A stretch of 64,000 nucleotides of DNA from Sipunculus nudus (taxonomy: Eukaryota; Annelida; Sipuncula; Golfingiida; Sipunculidae), in NCBI GenBank assembly GCA_026874595.1, contig CM049311.1, positions 63,757,453 to 63,821,452 of the forward strand, in the 5' to 3' direction. The position numbers and the translations under genes are program-made. The notes under the pieces were generated by a model. The model was not told where the DNA came from. It worked only from the letters and a program-made list of their open reading frames with translations, and did not search any database. Position 1 is the stretch's first letter; every line of letters begins with the position of its first letter. This document shows, one piece after another, positions 24,901 through 36,545 of the stretch.

Positions 24901-27900
24901 TCTCAGCAAGCTGTTGGTCATTAATATGTATCATTTGTTTTTCTGAAGTCAGTTACACTCAATAAACACATGAGAGGTGAGAAAGAAAGAGGGCTAAGGG
25001 AAAGGCAGAGGAAGTATGTTTCTTTGAAAAAGTGTGTGTGTGTGTTTGTGAATTGCACCATGAATCTGACTATTTGAGAATTGGTGCTATATAAAAACTC
25101 TCTATAATTATATATTAATAAACTTGTCATCCAGTTATTTTATAATATATGTGACAGTTACTTTCACATTACAGTCATGCCACAAAAAAAGTTAAGTGGC
25201 ACACATTAACGCATGAATTTTAAATAGATTAATTAGATTTTATATATCTCTGAATATGTTCTTAAACCTGTATATCATTGTGAAGCATGTGTGTTCATTA
25301 ATCACATCAAAGAATGACTAATCATAAGCTTTGTCAAAATTATCATTTACCAGTTTGCTTAGGAGAACTTAAATTACCATAGGGTATAAATTAACAGGTT
25401 ACTCACTTTTTTTCTCCCTTTAACACCCTTAATTAATTTTAGGTTGGTATGGAGCTTGAGGTTCGGCCTGGTATTGTATCAAAAGATGCAGAAGGGAAAT
25501 TGACGTGTAAACCCATCAGGTCAAAGATTGTGTCATTGTTTGCTGAGCAAAATGACCTTCAGTATGCTGTGCCAGGAGGCTTGATAGGTTTGTGTGTTCA
25601 AGTGTTAGTCATCTACAGTAATTGTCTTACCCAAAAAAGACGGTTATTACATTTGCACTACCATAGCAGTATTCATGTCAGTAGCAGCTTTACTTAGAGT
25701 ATCCAAACTTATCACTTTTAAATAACAGCATCTCAATGCACATTTTAGGAGATTCATTTTCAAGTGTTGGAGAATCTTGGTGTAGAAATAAATCAGTTTC
25801 AGGATATACTTGGAGTGATTTTATCTCAGACAGTGATATTTCTTACTGAGTCATCTAATGATGTTTTTTCCCAATTTTATATACTTTGGACCTTCAAGAC
25901 TGATATCCTGCTTTTACAATGATGTTTCAAAACACACTTGTACATTTTGTTTAGTCACTTTAATTTACATACTACCAACATGAGTATTGCTTTAACGTTA
26001 TATATTTATCTCCAAAATTCTTTAACCCTTTACTGTTTACAAGCCACTAAAGAGCACTCAAAATAGGCAACTAGAATGCCATGATATGTATAGATTCTTC
26101 CAGGACAAAAATATTGGATATTATTTTTAAGTTACAATGATTTTCAATAAACTTCAGCAAACCCTCTTAGTGGGAACTGTTGAAAATTTGATAAAGTTAC
26201 AAAAAAAGCTTGAAAAGATATGGCTGTTAGTGTCAATATAAATAGTGTCAGAATTTGTCGGAAAACTAAAATAAATGTAAACAGTAAAGGGTTAACATAA
26301 TTTGCCATCTATATTTTGAGAAAAGACTTAAATTTATAATAAGTATATGTCCTTTTGAAAATTAGTTTGCAGCTTACACACCAGGTGCCTCTCATTGTCA
26401 TTTTATATTTTTGCTGAAAATTTGCTTTGGTCAAACAGTTACTCTTCATGACTATGCTTATGAACTCAAAAGATATTTAGTGTGTGCAGCCTAAAATTTA
26501 TAATCAATAATATGATTTCTGTTTAGGTGTTGGTACAAAAATTGACCCCACATTGTGTCGAGCTGATCGTATGGTGGGTCATGTGTTGGGAGCTCTGGAC
26601 GCTCTGCCTGATATCTACACAGAGCTTGAGATCTCCTACTTCCTGCTCAGAAGACTGCTCGGAGTCCGCACTGAAGGTGACAAGAAGGGAGCTAAGGTAA
26701 TTATTTTTATATGCCTGTCTATGACGGGACGTCTTCTGGTAAACCCACGGTCCATTCATTAACTTTTAGTGTCGCTGTCATAACTTACCAGAGCTTTGAT
26801 GGAATTTCAAGAAACTCACCATAACTACTTACCAATAGAATATTGTATGTGAGTTTTGATTATGGGCAGTATCCACGCATATTTATAAAGGTCAGTGGTA
26901 ACTAGAGTGGTTGCTGTGATAACAGGAATATGATGGATTTAGATACAACTCAACAGAAATATCAATTAATATAATGCATCTCCTTTAATATAAGTTCCAT
27001 ATCCAGCAAAATCAATGCATATTTAATGAAGTCAGAGGTGATCAGACTTTGATGGTGCCATGTTGACTTACCAAAAAATCCTATGGATTTTCATGAAACT
27101 CATTATACATATTTACCAATAGAGTTTCTCACCTGAATTACCTTCTCAACAAAATTCACTCATATTTAATGAGGTCAGAGGTCACAAGATTCACGACGGA
27201 TGTATTATTCACGTTTGCGGTGCTCTAGTTTTCAGTTGTTTACTGTAACCCTTTCAGGTTACCTACCCTTGTAGGTTAATATAAAAATCAAAATGCGTTT
27301 GATGAATTGCAATAAATATATAATATAAAAGAAAGGACAGAGGAACCTCACAATTATGACCACCTTATAATCAGGGACTGCATGATGTAATCATTATCAT
27401 TTGTGGATGGTCATATTTTTAGCTCAGCTGACTATAAGTCATCTGAGCTATAGTCGTGGTCCATTGTCCGTCGTCCGTCTGTCCGTCCGTCTCTAGATGT
27501 GACACGTTTTAAAACCATAAGACCTAGGAATCCAAAATTCAGCATAATGTTAGATGTCCCCAAGATCTCCTACCAAGCCAAAAACTGGGTCTTTGCGACT
27601 TCGTTCCTTTGAGAAATTAATGAAAACCTCAATTTTTTTATTAAAAACCTATTTTCACACTTCAGGACTGCCTAATATCAAAACCACTCATCTGTTTTTC
27701 CTCATATTTACCATACTTATTCCTCTATATAGTTCCTATGTACATGCTAGAAATTATGTCTGTATTTTATAATTTAAAAAAGTTATGAGCCCAAACATAA
27801 TGCATTTTGTAAAAAAATCAGGAAAGATATTTGATCACTTAACACAAAACGTGTTAAAACTATGGAATTTTTTCCAGTAATATAACTTTAATTAATCAAA

Positions 27901-30900
27901 ATTAAATTGTATACACAAAATAAGATCAAAATCTTTTAAATTTTAAAAAATATTAACAAAAATAAACAAGGGACCTATGGGTCAAGGCGCTCAGCTGATC
28001 GTGATTGTACTATAAATGTTTCTCCACTGTGATACTATATCAAGTCGATAAAGCTTATGAATATCATGGACATGTTGGGCTATTATAAAGGAATGTAATG
28101 TAATATGTGAGTAAATGATAAATGAAATTACCTGACTGATGGATTAAAAGAGTCAAATATAGTGGTTTATTTTTTATTTATTTAGGAGGGGTTGAAAATT
28201 GTGATATATTTGAACAAATATAAATGCAATGACAGCAGTAATAAGCAGTAGTAGAATGATGATAAGGCTATTTGTTGAAGGATCTAAAGTGTATGGTAGT
28301 CAACAAGCTTTCAATTTGACAAATATGATGTTATGATTAACTATGCTGATGAAGTGATTTATGAATTTGTGACTGTATGACACAATATCTCTTTAGTCTT
28401 GACAAGGTACATTATTGTGATGTCCACTATGTCTACATATTACACAATATTGACATAATTTCTGGCATGTACATAGGTACCTATGGATGAATAGTTATAC
28501 AAAATATTAAAGTATGAATATATTTGATTCATCTTGTTCTTGCTTACTGAGGCTGACTTTGGGATGGGGTTCGGAGAAGGGAAAAGTGAGGGCAGCACGA
28601 AGGTGGATGTAGAAATATTCTATTGTAATGTTTTTCATTTATATAAGAATATGAAAAGCTAAGAGGAAAAGGGCCCTCCTACTTCGTTATAGTAAAGTTC
28701 TAAATATATGATTGCAAACTAATACTCTGACAAGACTGTCATGAAGAAAAACAGTAAAATTTTGAGATACTGTGATGCATATGAAAATTTACAGATGGAC
28801 AGGCAAGTGGACACAATGGACTAATACCTTTATTTCACTTTCAAGGGAATAATGCATTTAAGTTTATATATAATCCTATTTTTTTAAGCATATCCACTTT
28901 TTCCATTAAGAAGTTTTTATCTGAATCATTTTTTTATTTACAGGTTTTATGAATTTTTAATAAAAAAACCTGAAAATATAATTTAAAATATTAGAATTGT
29001 TGCAAAAGTTGCAATCATTATATATACAGAGTAAAAAACTGAAACTATAAGTTAAAATATTAGAATTGTTGCAAAAGTTGCAATCATCATATATCCAGAG
29101 TGTAGCTCATATTGGGTCATATTATGCATACACATATTTGTATCCGCCAAAACGAAGTTTTGCGGATACTATGTTTTTGACCGGGTTCCGCCGCCGCCGC
29201 CGCCGCCGCCGCCGCGTTCGTTTCCGGAGAACTCCTCTGAGACTACTGGACAGATTTTTCCGAAACTTACACAAATTATCGGGTCACATGTGAACTGGTG
29301 CCTAACCAAGTGACCTTGACCTCTGACCTTTCGTCTCTGCCCAGCGTCCGTTTGTGCGTCTGTTTACACACATAAACCCATATATCTCGGGAACCGTTTG
29401 ACCGATCCGGAAAATTTTTTTACACAAATGTAGCCCTGGGATAGCTTTATAACATACACAACAAAAGGTGGCGCCACCTGCAACCATGTTTGCACAGTGT
29501 CCATCTGTTCATCTGCCTGGGGTTAAAATCACTCATATCTCTGCAGTGGTTTGACTAATTCACCTAAAATTTGGCATGCATATACATCCTAGATAGCTTT
29601 CTCAATTTTATGACAGGTGGCGCCACCTACATTCACGTTAACGCTCCACACATAAACCCATATATCTCGGGAACGGTTTGACCGATCCGGAAAAAATTTT
29701 TACACAAATGTAGCCCTGGGATAGCTTTATAACATACACAACAAAAGGTGGCGCCACCTGCAACCATGTTTGCACGGTGTCCATTTGTTCATCTGCCTGG
29801 GGTTAAAATCACTCATATCTCTGCAGTGGTTTGACTAATTCACCTAAAAATCGGCATACATATACATCCTAGATAGCTTTCTTGATTTTATGACAGGTGG
29901 CGCCACCTACATTCACGTCAACGCTCCTCACATAAACCCATATATCTCGGGAACCGTTTGACCGATCCGGAAAAAAATTTTACACAAATGTAGCCCTGGG
30001 ATAGCTTTATAACATACACAACAAAAGATGGCGCCACCTGCAACCATGTTTGCACAGTGTCCATTTGTTCATCTGCCTGGGGTTAAAATCACTCATATCT
30101 CTGCAATGGTTTGACTAATTCACCTAAAATTCGGCATGCGTATACATCCTAGATAGCTTCCTTGATTTTATGACAGGTGGCGCCACCTACATTCATGTTA
30201 ACGCTGCAGACATCCAAGCTCATATCTCGGGAACCGTTTGACCGATCCGGAAAAAAATTTTACACAAATGTAGCCCTGGGATAGCTTTATAACATACACA
30301 ACAAAAGGTGGCGCCACCTGCAACCATGTTTGCACAGCATCCATCTGTTTGTCTGCTGTGGGATAAAATCACTCATATCTCTGCAGTGGTTTGACTTTTC
30401 CACTTGAAATTTTGCATGTGTATATATCTTGGATAGTTTCTCGTTCAAATAACAGGTGGCGCCACCTACAATCATGTTTATGTGGCAGAGATCCAATACT
30501 AATATTTTACATATGTAACTCTATATCCCCTTGCCACTCAATCCATGCCTCACTTCACCCGTCCTTCTCTGATTTTGGCGGATACACGTAGTCGCTTGTC
30601 GACTACCCGTATTCTAGTTTATTATTTTTAAATCATAAATGTTTAAACTGAATTTAAAAGAAAATAATGCCACAACATGGCATCTACAAGAATATTCCTT
30701 GAATCACTATTAAAAAGTTTTGCACATTGGAGTTTTCAGTACATGCTTAATTTTATTCACCAAAATAAAATAAAAGTAAATTTGATAAAATAAAACATCT
30801 TTTTAAATAAAGTATACACACTGTTGGTTGAATGAGGGACAAACAATATCATTGTCCTAATTACTATCCCAGTTTTAATTGTATCCGCCAAAACAGAGTT

Positions 30901-33900
30901 TTGCAGATACTATGTTTTCAGCTGCACGCTGCTGCCGCCGCGGCCGCGTAGGTGTCCGGAGAACTCCTCCGTAACCGCTGGCCGGAATTTTACGAAACCC
31001 GGGATTATGTTCGGGTCACATGTGAACTGCTGCGCCCCGATTTTGTTTTGACCTCTGACCTTTCCTCTGCGCTCGTCCGTTTGTGCGTCTGTTTCCACAC
31101 ATAAACCCAAATATCTCGGGAACCGTTTGACCAATCAGGAAAATTTTTTTGCACAAATGTAGCCCTTGGAGAGCTTTATAACATACACAAAAAATGGTGG
31201 CACCACCTGCAACCATGTTTGCACAGTGTCCATCTGTTTGTCTGCCTTGGGTTAAAATCACTCATATCTCTGCAGTGACTTGACTAATTCACCTGAAATT
31301 CGGCATGCGTATACATCCTGGATAGCTTTTCTGATTTTATGACAGGTGGCGCCACCTACATTCACGTTTACGCTGCAGACATCCAAGGTCATATCTCGGG
31401 AACCGTTTGACCGATTGGGCCAAAATTTTGCATGTGTATAGATCTCACATAGCTCTTTATCATACGCAAAACTGGTGGCGCCACCTGCAGCCATTTTTGC
31501 ACAGCTCCTGTCTGTTTGTCTGCCATGGGATAAAATCACTCATATCTCGGCAGTGGTTTGACATATCTGCCTAAAATTTGGCAGGTTTATACATCCCCAA
31601 CAGCTCTCTTGAATTTATGACAGGTGGCGCCACCTGCATTCTATTTTATGCAGCAGATATCCAAGCTCATATCTTGGGAACCGTTTGACCGATTCGGCCA
31701 AAGTTTTGCATGTGTATAGTTCTCACATAGCTCTTTATCATACGCAAAACTGGTGGCGTCACCTGCAACCATTTTTGCTCAGCGTCCATCTGTTTGTCTG
31801 CCACGGGCTAAAATCACTCATATACATGTAGTGGTTTGACTTATCTGCCTTAAATTTTGCATATGTATACAACTTGGACGGCTTTCTGGATTTTGTGGTA
31901 GGGGGGGCAACCTACATACACAATTTGGCTGCAGACATCCATGCTAATATGCAACACTCTATTTCCCCTTGCCACTCAATCCATGCCTCACTTCACCCGT
32001 TCCACTCTGATTTAGGCAGATACACGTAGTCGCTTGTCAACTACCCATATTCTAGTTTATTACTGGAATTAATAGTCAATTTCACACCTGGTGAAGTTTT
32101 TACTCTTCTAAAGTAAGGAATTACTTATCTCATGAACATTCACACTTTCATAGCAATACACCACTTATTGGACACAATTAAATGTACACTTTAATCATTG
32201 TAACCCTGGTGGTACAATACAAAATCTAAAATGTAGCATGTCCAAGAATAAAATAAAATACAGAAAATTATAACATTCATCTAGTTTATGCACCAGCTGG
32301 GGGGGGGGGGGGTGAGTGCAGAGCAGAGGGGAAGCCTGCTGGTAGTGGCCAAGCTGGGCCAAGGCAAGCTGCTTGGGGTGGGTTACATAATGCAAGTGAA
32401 GGCTGTACTACTAGGTGGATTAGATGTAAACAACACTTGACATGGTGTATGAAAACATGAATAAAAGCTATTCTTTCCAATCAATTTCTTTGAAATTTCA
32501 GATTTTAAAAGATTAAATCCTTATGTATATTTGCTGTGAAAATTAAATCAACAGTGCCATATTTGGACAAAATTTAAGGTACTGATTTTTTATTTATGCT
32601 AATAACTTGCAAAATTCAGATCTAATTTTGGGTAAACAATTAAATCTTGATTAAATAAAGTTATATTCCTGAAAAAAAGTATCTAGGTTCAGCAATTCTC
32701 ATGTTAGGTGAGTAAATATATTTCCTGATTTTTTAAAAAATTGCATTATGATTTTGCCCATAACTTCAAAATAATACCCAATACTGACCTAATTTTTGGT
32801 ATGTTCATAGAAAATGTATGAAAGAATGTGAATACTAAATACAATCAAAAACAGATCAGTGGTTTTGATATTAGGCAGCCTTGAAGTGTAACAATGGCTT
32901 TTTTTTATGGAAAACAGAGTTTTTTTCCTTAGTATCTTGAAGGAACGAAGTCCTAAATACCCAATTTTCGGTATGGTAGGAGATTTTGGGGACATCTAAA
33001 ATTATGCTTACAGCCTGGGGAGCATAGAGATGTGCACTGAATGACCTACAGGCATCAAAGTGGACTGCTTGACAATGTAAGGGAATACAACAAGAGCCTC
33101 CAAAAAAATTCAATAACTAGCCTAATTTTGCAGCTTTTATTTTCAAATTTCAGATTAAATCCTTATGTATACATGCTGTGAAAATTAAATCCACAGTACT
33201 TACAGGAAAAAAACATGCCGTGGTCAAAGTTGGGCAAAATTTAAGGTACCAATTTTATATTTTTGCCAATATTTAAAAAAATTCAACAGATTTTGATCTA
33301 ATTTTTGGTATACAATTAAATTTTGATTAATTAAAGTTGTATTACTGGAAAAAAGTCCCTACCTTTAACACTTTTGGTCTTAAGTGACCAAATATCTTCC
33401 TGATTTTTTACAAAGTCCATTATGTTTGGGCCCATAACTTTTTTAAATTATATAATACTGACTTAATATCTGGCATGTACATAGGAACTATATAGAGGAA
33501 TATTTAAGGTAAATATGAAGAAAACCAGATGAGTGGTTTTGATATTAGGCAGTCCTGAAGTGTGAAAATAGATTTCTAATAAAAAATTGAGGTTTTTCCT
33601 TAATATCTTGAAGGAACGAAGTCCTATTGACCCAATTTTCGGCATGGTAGGAGATTTTGGGGACATCTAACTGTATGCCGAATTTCAGATTCGTAGGTCC
33701 AAAGGTGTCAAAATGTGCCAGTCTTACGGACGGACATCCGGACAGACGGACAGACGGACGGACGACGGACAATGGACCACAACTATAGCTCTGATGACTT
33801 ATAGTCAGCTGAGCTAAAAATTGGTACCTTAAATTTCGCCCAACTTTGACCATGGCACGTTTTTTTCCTGTTAGTACTGTGGATTTAATTTTCACAGCAT

Positions 33901-36545
33901 GTTTATGTTAGCATTTTGTCTGTTAACACCAAAAATTTGAAACCAGTTGATCAAAAACTGTAGAATTTATTCAAGTTTTCAAGCACCATGTAACATATTG
34001 TTTACATCAAGCTAGTGTTATGCAGTTTGCAAGAGCTCAGCTCCCCAGTTTCAGCTCTCAGTTCCTAAAATTTGGCATACAATTAGATGTCTCCAAAATC
34101 CCCTACCATGCCAAGAATTTGGCCACTAGGAATTAATTCCTTTGAGATATTAATGAAAAACTTCATTTTTCCATTAAAAATCCATTGTTACACTGCAAGA
34201 CTGCCTTATATCAAAACCATTGATCTGACTTTAATCATATATAATATATATATTTTTCTATACATTCTCTATGCACATGCCAGAAATGATGTCAGTATTG
34301 CGTAACTGTTTTAAGTTATGGGCCCAAACAAAATGCACTTTGTAAAAAATCAAGAAATATATTTACTCCCTTAACAAGGGGATTGCTGAATCTAGAGATT
34401 TTGTTTGTCAGGGATGTAACATTATTTTATCAAGATTCAATTGAATACACAAAATTAGTTCTGAATTTTTCAAATTTTATAAGTTATTAGTATAAATATA
34501 AAATTAGTACCTTAAATTTTGCCTAACTTTGACCATGGCACGTTTGTTTCCTGTGAGCACTGTTGATATAATTTTCATATCATGCACACATAAGGATTTC
34601 AGCTTTTTAGTTTAGAAAGCTGAAAGAAATTGGCCAAAAATTGTAGCTTTTATTAATGTTTTTATGAGAACATGTCAGACCTTGGCTCTCTCCAGCCCCT
34701 TTTGAGTCACCTGTATGTTGACCTTGTTGAACTTTCAGCAAATTATGCATGCTTGAGGTGAGGCATTCACTAGGGCAGCCAGGCAGCTAATGGCCAGCCA
34801 CAGTTGATCCAGGTGTCCAACCCAACTCATCAAGTAGTTTTAACCAACAACATAACAATAAACAATAAATAAATTTTTATTGGTTTTTAATAACAATTTA
34901 AAGAAAAAATAGAAAAGGTATTTGTTAGTTTATAATAACAGGAAATTAACTTGCAGTTACTGATGATATAAGAATCTTGTATCGATGGATAGAATGTCAA
35001 ATATTCCAAATAAACACCATGCAGTATTTTTCAGTTCAATTTCAATGATAAAAAAAAGTAAATCATATAATTCATTACTAATCATTAGGGATCATATGAA
35101 GGAAATTAATGATAGACAAAGATGCAGTTGATAATATTAATCTAGATTCCTACTGTGTCTAGTGTGTACATTGATGTGAAATAAGTCAAAAATGAATATA
35201 TTACATTTATTTTTTTTTAATATAAATAAAAGCCATAAAACCAGGTACTTATGATCATTATTTAAATGTGTAAATTTTGTATATTCTGGATTCTCAACAT
35301 CATTGTGTGGTGAAAACTATATAAATACCAGACATGGTGCGAATACTTTGCAATTGTATTCAAATACGAATATGAATATGTACTCCATTATAAAATTTCT
35401 TGCATAAAGAATGGGAATTCAGGTAAAAATGAAAGTATATGAATACCAGTGCAAATACTTTCAAAATGTATTCATGAATGCATTCATGAATATATTCTTT
35501 AATATTATTTTAATAATTATTTCAGTTATATTTCATTTTAAAAAAATCATACGATTCTCTTATTTTTTAATAAAAATTATATTTGGGACAATATTTGTAA
35601 TTTTTTTTAATAAAAAGTTAAACTCTTATATTATATGTTCTGCTTATAAGTTATATGGCCAAGTCAAAATCTGTGTTACATTGGTACTCCATTTGTTTAT
35701 AAAATAAATGAAATCAATCCTCTTCCCTGTCTCCAAAGGTACTATCAAAATCATACATAAGCTAAACAACAACAACTCATAATACAGCTTATATTTATTA
35801 CCACACAAATCCAGCATGTGCCTCATTTCTAAATCATATTTTTTATCATATATAACAGCTGAGCGCCGTGACCCATAGGTCCCTTGTTTAAATTCTAAGT
35901 TACCTGGATCATATATTTGGGACAAAGAAAAGTGGTCGTAATTGTGGGGTGGTTGCAATATGTTGTTCCACTGCATTATTACATATCTGTGATTAATTTT
36001 TGGTATTTTTGCGTTCAGGTTCAGAAGCTGTCTAAGAACGAGATCCTTATGGTCAACATTGGTTCATTATCAAGTGGAGGACGGGTACAAGCAGTTAAAG
36101 CTGATTTAGCCAAGGTCCAGCTGACCAGCCCAGTATGCACAGAAATAGGTGAAAAGATTGCTCTCAGTCGGCGAGTGGAAAAACATTGGAGGTAGGGTTA
36201 AGTCATTTATATATATATATTTCTTTTGCTGTATGTTTAACATAATAAATAAAAATTTATACACTTTAAGTAACATGCACACTGGTTCCGATTAAAATCA
36301 CTATTAGCTTTAATGATTTAGTATTTTAATAAAGTAATGTTTTTGAATGTGGATACACATAAATGGTGGGGTATATTAACAAAAAATATGGTTCAAATAT
36401 GAGTGTTTCATGGTAAATTTCTTTTGAAATGTGTTTTAAAAATGCAGATACCTATTAGTATATTACTCCTTTCATTTGCAGGTTGATTGGTTGGGGACAG
36501 ATCAGGAGAGGAGTGACTGTGAAGCCAGTAACGTCTGCAGATTAA
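15070..36545 (+). CDS. EIF2S3: Eukaryotic translation initiation factor 2 subunit gamma
   Basis: The GTP- and Met-tRNAi-binding subunit of eIF2, which delivers initiator tRNA to the 40S ribosome. Exons: 15070-15150, 16583-16646, 19488-19549, 20077-20142, 20816-20937, 21888-21982, 22443-22601, 23335-23469, 24738-24832, 25443-25587, 26527-26696, 36019-36191, 36482-36545. All borders are GT-AG and phases join to 476 residues, against 472 in human. G-domain motifs are intact: GHVAHGKST (52-60), DCPGH (138-142), NKID (194-197), SAQ (229-231). Domains II and III follow with [20 protein letters not shown] and near-identical C-terminal blocks ending [13 protein letters not shown]. The zinc-knuckle region (92-131) keeps few cysteines. 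Intron 11 spans 9.3 kb of repeats. The start has A at -3 and agrees with the family length. Confidence 0.98.
15898..15931. repeat. (TA)n microsatellite in EIF2S3 intron 1
   Basis: Uninterrupted TA dinucleotides, about 34 bp. A G homopolymer of about 10 follows near 16057-16067. Confidence 0.95.
16632..16830 (+). repeat. Tandem array built from the exon 2 donor junction of EIF2S3
   Basis: The end of exon 2 plus its donor, ACAATCAATATAG/GTAAGATACA, recurs downstream: an almost exact copy at about 16728-16751, and weaker ones near 16705 (TTTAGGTCAGATACA), 16768 (TTATAGGTAAGATACAAG) and 16800 (AATATAGATAAGATG). Later pieces of the same array lie at about 18225-18254 and 18930-18965, separated by two inserted elements. 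The copies retain GTAAG donor cores. Confidence 0.7.
16834..18223. mobile_element. Inverted-repeat element in EIF2S3 intron 2
   Basis: A perfect 15-bp terminal inverted repeat, AGGCATGTGGAAATT at 16834-16848 and its complement at 18209-18223, bounds 1390 bp. It interrupts the donor-junction array, whose phrases GATACAAGTAAAAAGTAC continue right after it. No transposase ORF was seen, and no target duplication is obvious. Class unknown. Confidence 0.6.
18255..18923. mobile_element. PIF/Harbinger-like MITE in EIF2S3 intron 2
   Basis: Ends GCAGGGTT and AACCCTGC form a terminal inverted repeat, extended imperfectly by T-rich/A-rich tracts. TTA lies on both sides (18252-18254 and 18924-18926), matching the 3-bp TWA duplication of PIF/Harbinger elements. 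The inside has no coding capacity. It also sits within the donor-junction array. Confidence 0.65.
20471..20636. mobile_element. MITE, GGCCAAAA family (short copy) in EIF2S3 intron 4
   Basis: Begins GGCCAAAAAA and ends TTTTTTGGCC, flanked by TAA on both sides (20468-20470, 20637-20639), as in PIF/Harbinger elements. Shares AAGGTATGGTTCTCAGGCAC and GTTATGTAGTACTTTTACC with longer copies at 46495-46780 and 57650-57995. It lacks roughly half of their length. Confidence 0.7.
22190..22400. repeat. Degenerate dispersed repeat in EIF2S3 intron 6
   Basis: Shares AGTACTTTTGTGTCAC and CCCTGACAGGTTTATTT-like phrases with 1230-1330. Ends immediately before exon 7. The long ORF across it is only partly genuine: coding begins at the exon 7 acceptor, 22443. 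Confidence 0.45.
23739..23754. repeat. C homopolymer in EIF2S3 intron 8
   Basis: About 16 consecutive C (G on the other strand). The rest of intron 8 (23470-24737) shows no other recognised feature. Confidence 0.9.
26755..27210. repeat. Inverted, diverged copy of the 131-bp tandem family
   Basis: Begins with TTAACTTTTAGTGTCGC, the reverse complement of the motif at about 5240, followed by repeated phrases ACTTACCA, TTTCA(A/T)GAAACTCA and GCATATTTA at spacings of roughly 130 bp. It lies at the start of EIF2S3 intron 11. Confidence 0.55.
27421..27998 (+). mobile_element. Short complete element of family R2
   Basis: Starts with a 29-nt near-palindrome at 27421-27449 (AGCTCAGCTGACT, ATA loop, AGTCATCTGAGCT; one mismatch), then CGTCCGTCTGTCCGTCCGTC, a body with the ORF-like phrase [10 protein letters not shown], and ends AACAAGGGACCTATGGG...CTCAGCTG. 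About 578 bp with no coding capacity. The same body opens the longer copy at 38517-41060. Confidence 0.7.
27999..29137. other. Part of EIF2S3 intron 11, nothing notable
   Basis: AT-rich. A short local duplication (TTAGAATTGTTGCAAAAGTTG near 28990 and 29060) is the only structure seen. Confidence 0.45.
29138..30624 (+). mobile_element. Helentron-like non-autonomous element with four 280-bp tandem units
   Basis: The left end TATCCGCCAAAAC (29141) is repeated inverted near the right end as TTTTGGCGGATAC (about 30574-30586). A 19-nt hairpin follows at 30588-30606 (GTAGTCG CTTGT CGACTAC), then CTAG at 30614. Unequal terminal inverted repeats plus a 3' hairpin are hallmarks of Helentron-derived elements. 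Inside, units start at 29371, 29651, 29931 and 30211, exactly 280 bp apart. Each consists of two related halves of about 140 bp, each carrying GGTGGCGCCACCT. A (CCG)n stretch lies at about 29188-29215. Compare the bivalve 'pearl' elements. No Rep/helicase ORF. Confidence 0.75.
30881..32062 (+). mobile_element. Second Helentron-like element with three tandem units
   Basis: Same left end (TATCCGCCAAAAC at 30884), same right end (GGCAGATACACGTAGTCG...CTAG at 32052) and same internal unit as the element at 29138-30624. Units start at about 31100, 31380 and 31659 (periods 280 and 279), with the terminal part at 31936. It is more diverged: the 3' hairpin has one mismatch and some palindromes are broken. 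The two elements lie in the same orientation about 260 bp apart. Confidence 0.75.
32063..32474. other. Part of EIF2S3 intron 11
   Basis: No gene recognised. A G homopolymer of about 14 lies near 32299-32312. Confidence 0.45.
32475..33820 (-). mobile_element. Two R2-family fragments in reverse orientation
   Basis: 32475-33070 and 33130-33820 are both reverse-strand versions of the R2 body, each containing the phrases ATTAAATCCTTATGTATA and TTTTGATATTAGGCAG and the ORF-like MSPKSPT(I/M)PKIG. The right-hand one ends with the R2 hairpin at 33787-33815, preceded by the GACGGACG-rich stretch. It abuts the forward segment starting at 33821, so the region is a mosaic. Confidence 0.65.
33821..35890 (+). 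mobile_element. R2-family long segment, first of two direct copies
   Basis: About 2.07 kb closely matching 39049-41060 in the same order and orientation, from TTGGTACCTTAAATTTCGCC to GACCCATAGGTCCCTTGTT. Shared landmarks include TCAGCAAATTATGCA, GGCAGCCAGGCAGC, CCACAGTTGATCCAGGTGTC and CAGACATGGTGC. The right-hand block GCTGAGCGCCGTGACCCATA is the reverse complement of the right end of the short element at 27421-27998. Broken by indels; not coding. It ends about 130 bp before EIF2S3 exon 12. Confidence 0.75.

Noticed and set aside
29066-29293. ORF with a poly-Arg run
   Set aside because: The run is the translation of a (CCG)n microsatellite in a mobile element.
29371-30490. Regular 280-bp repeats considered as a CRISPR-like or satellite array
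   Set aside because: Units are contiguous with no unique spacers and are bounded by transposon-type ends, so an element core explains them better.
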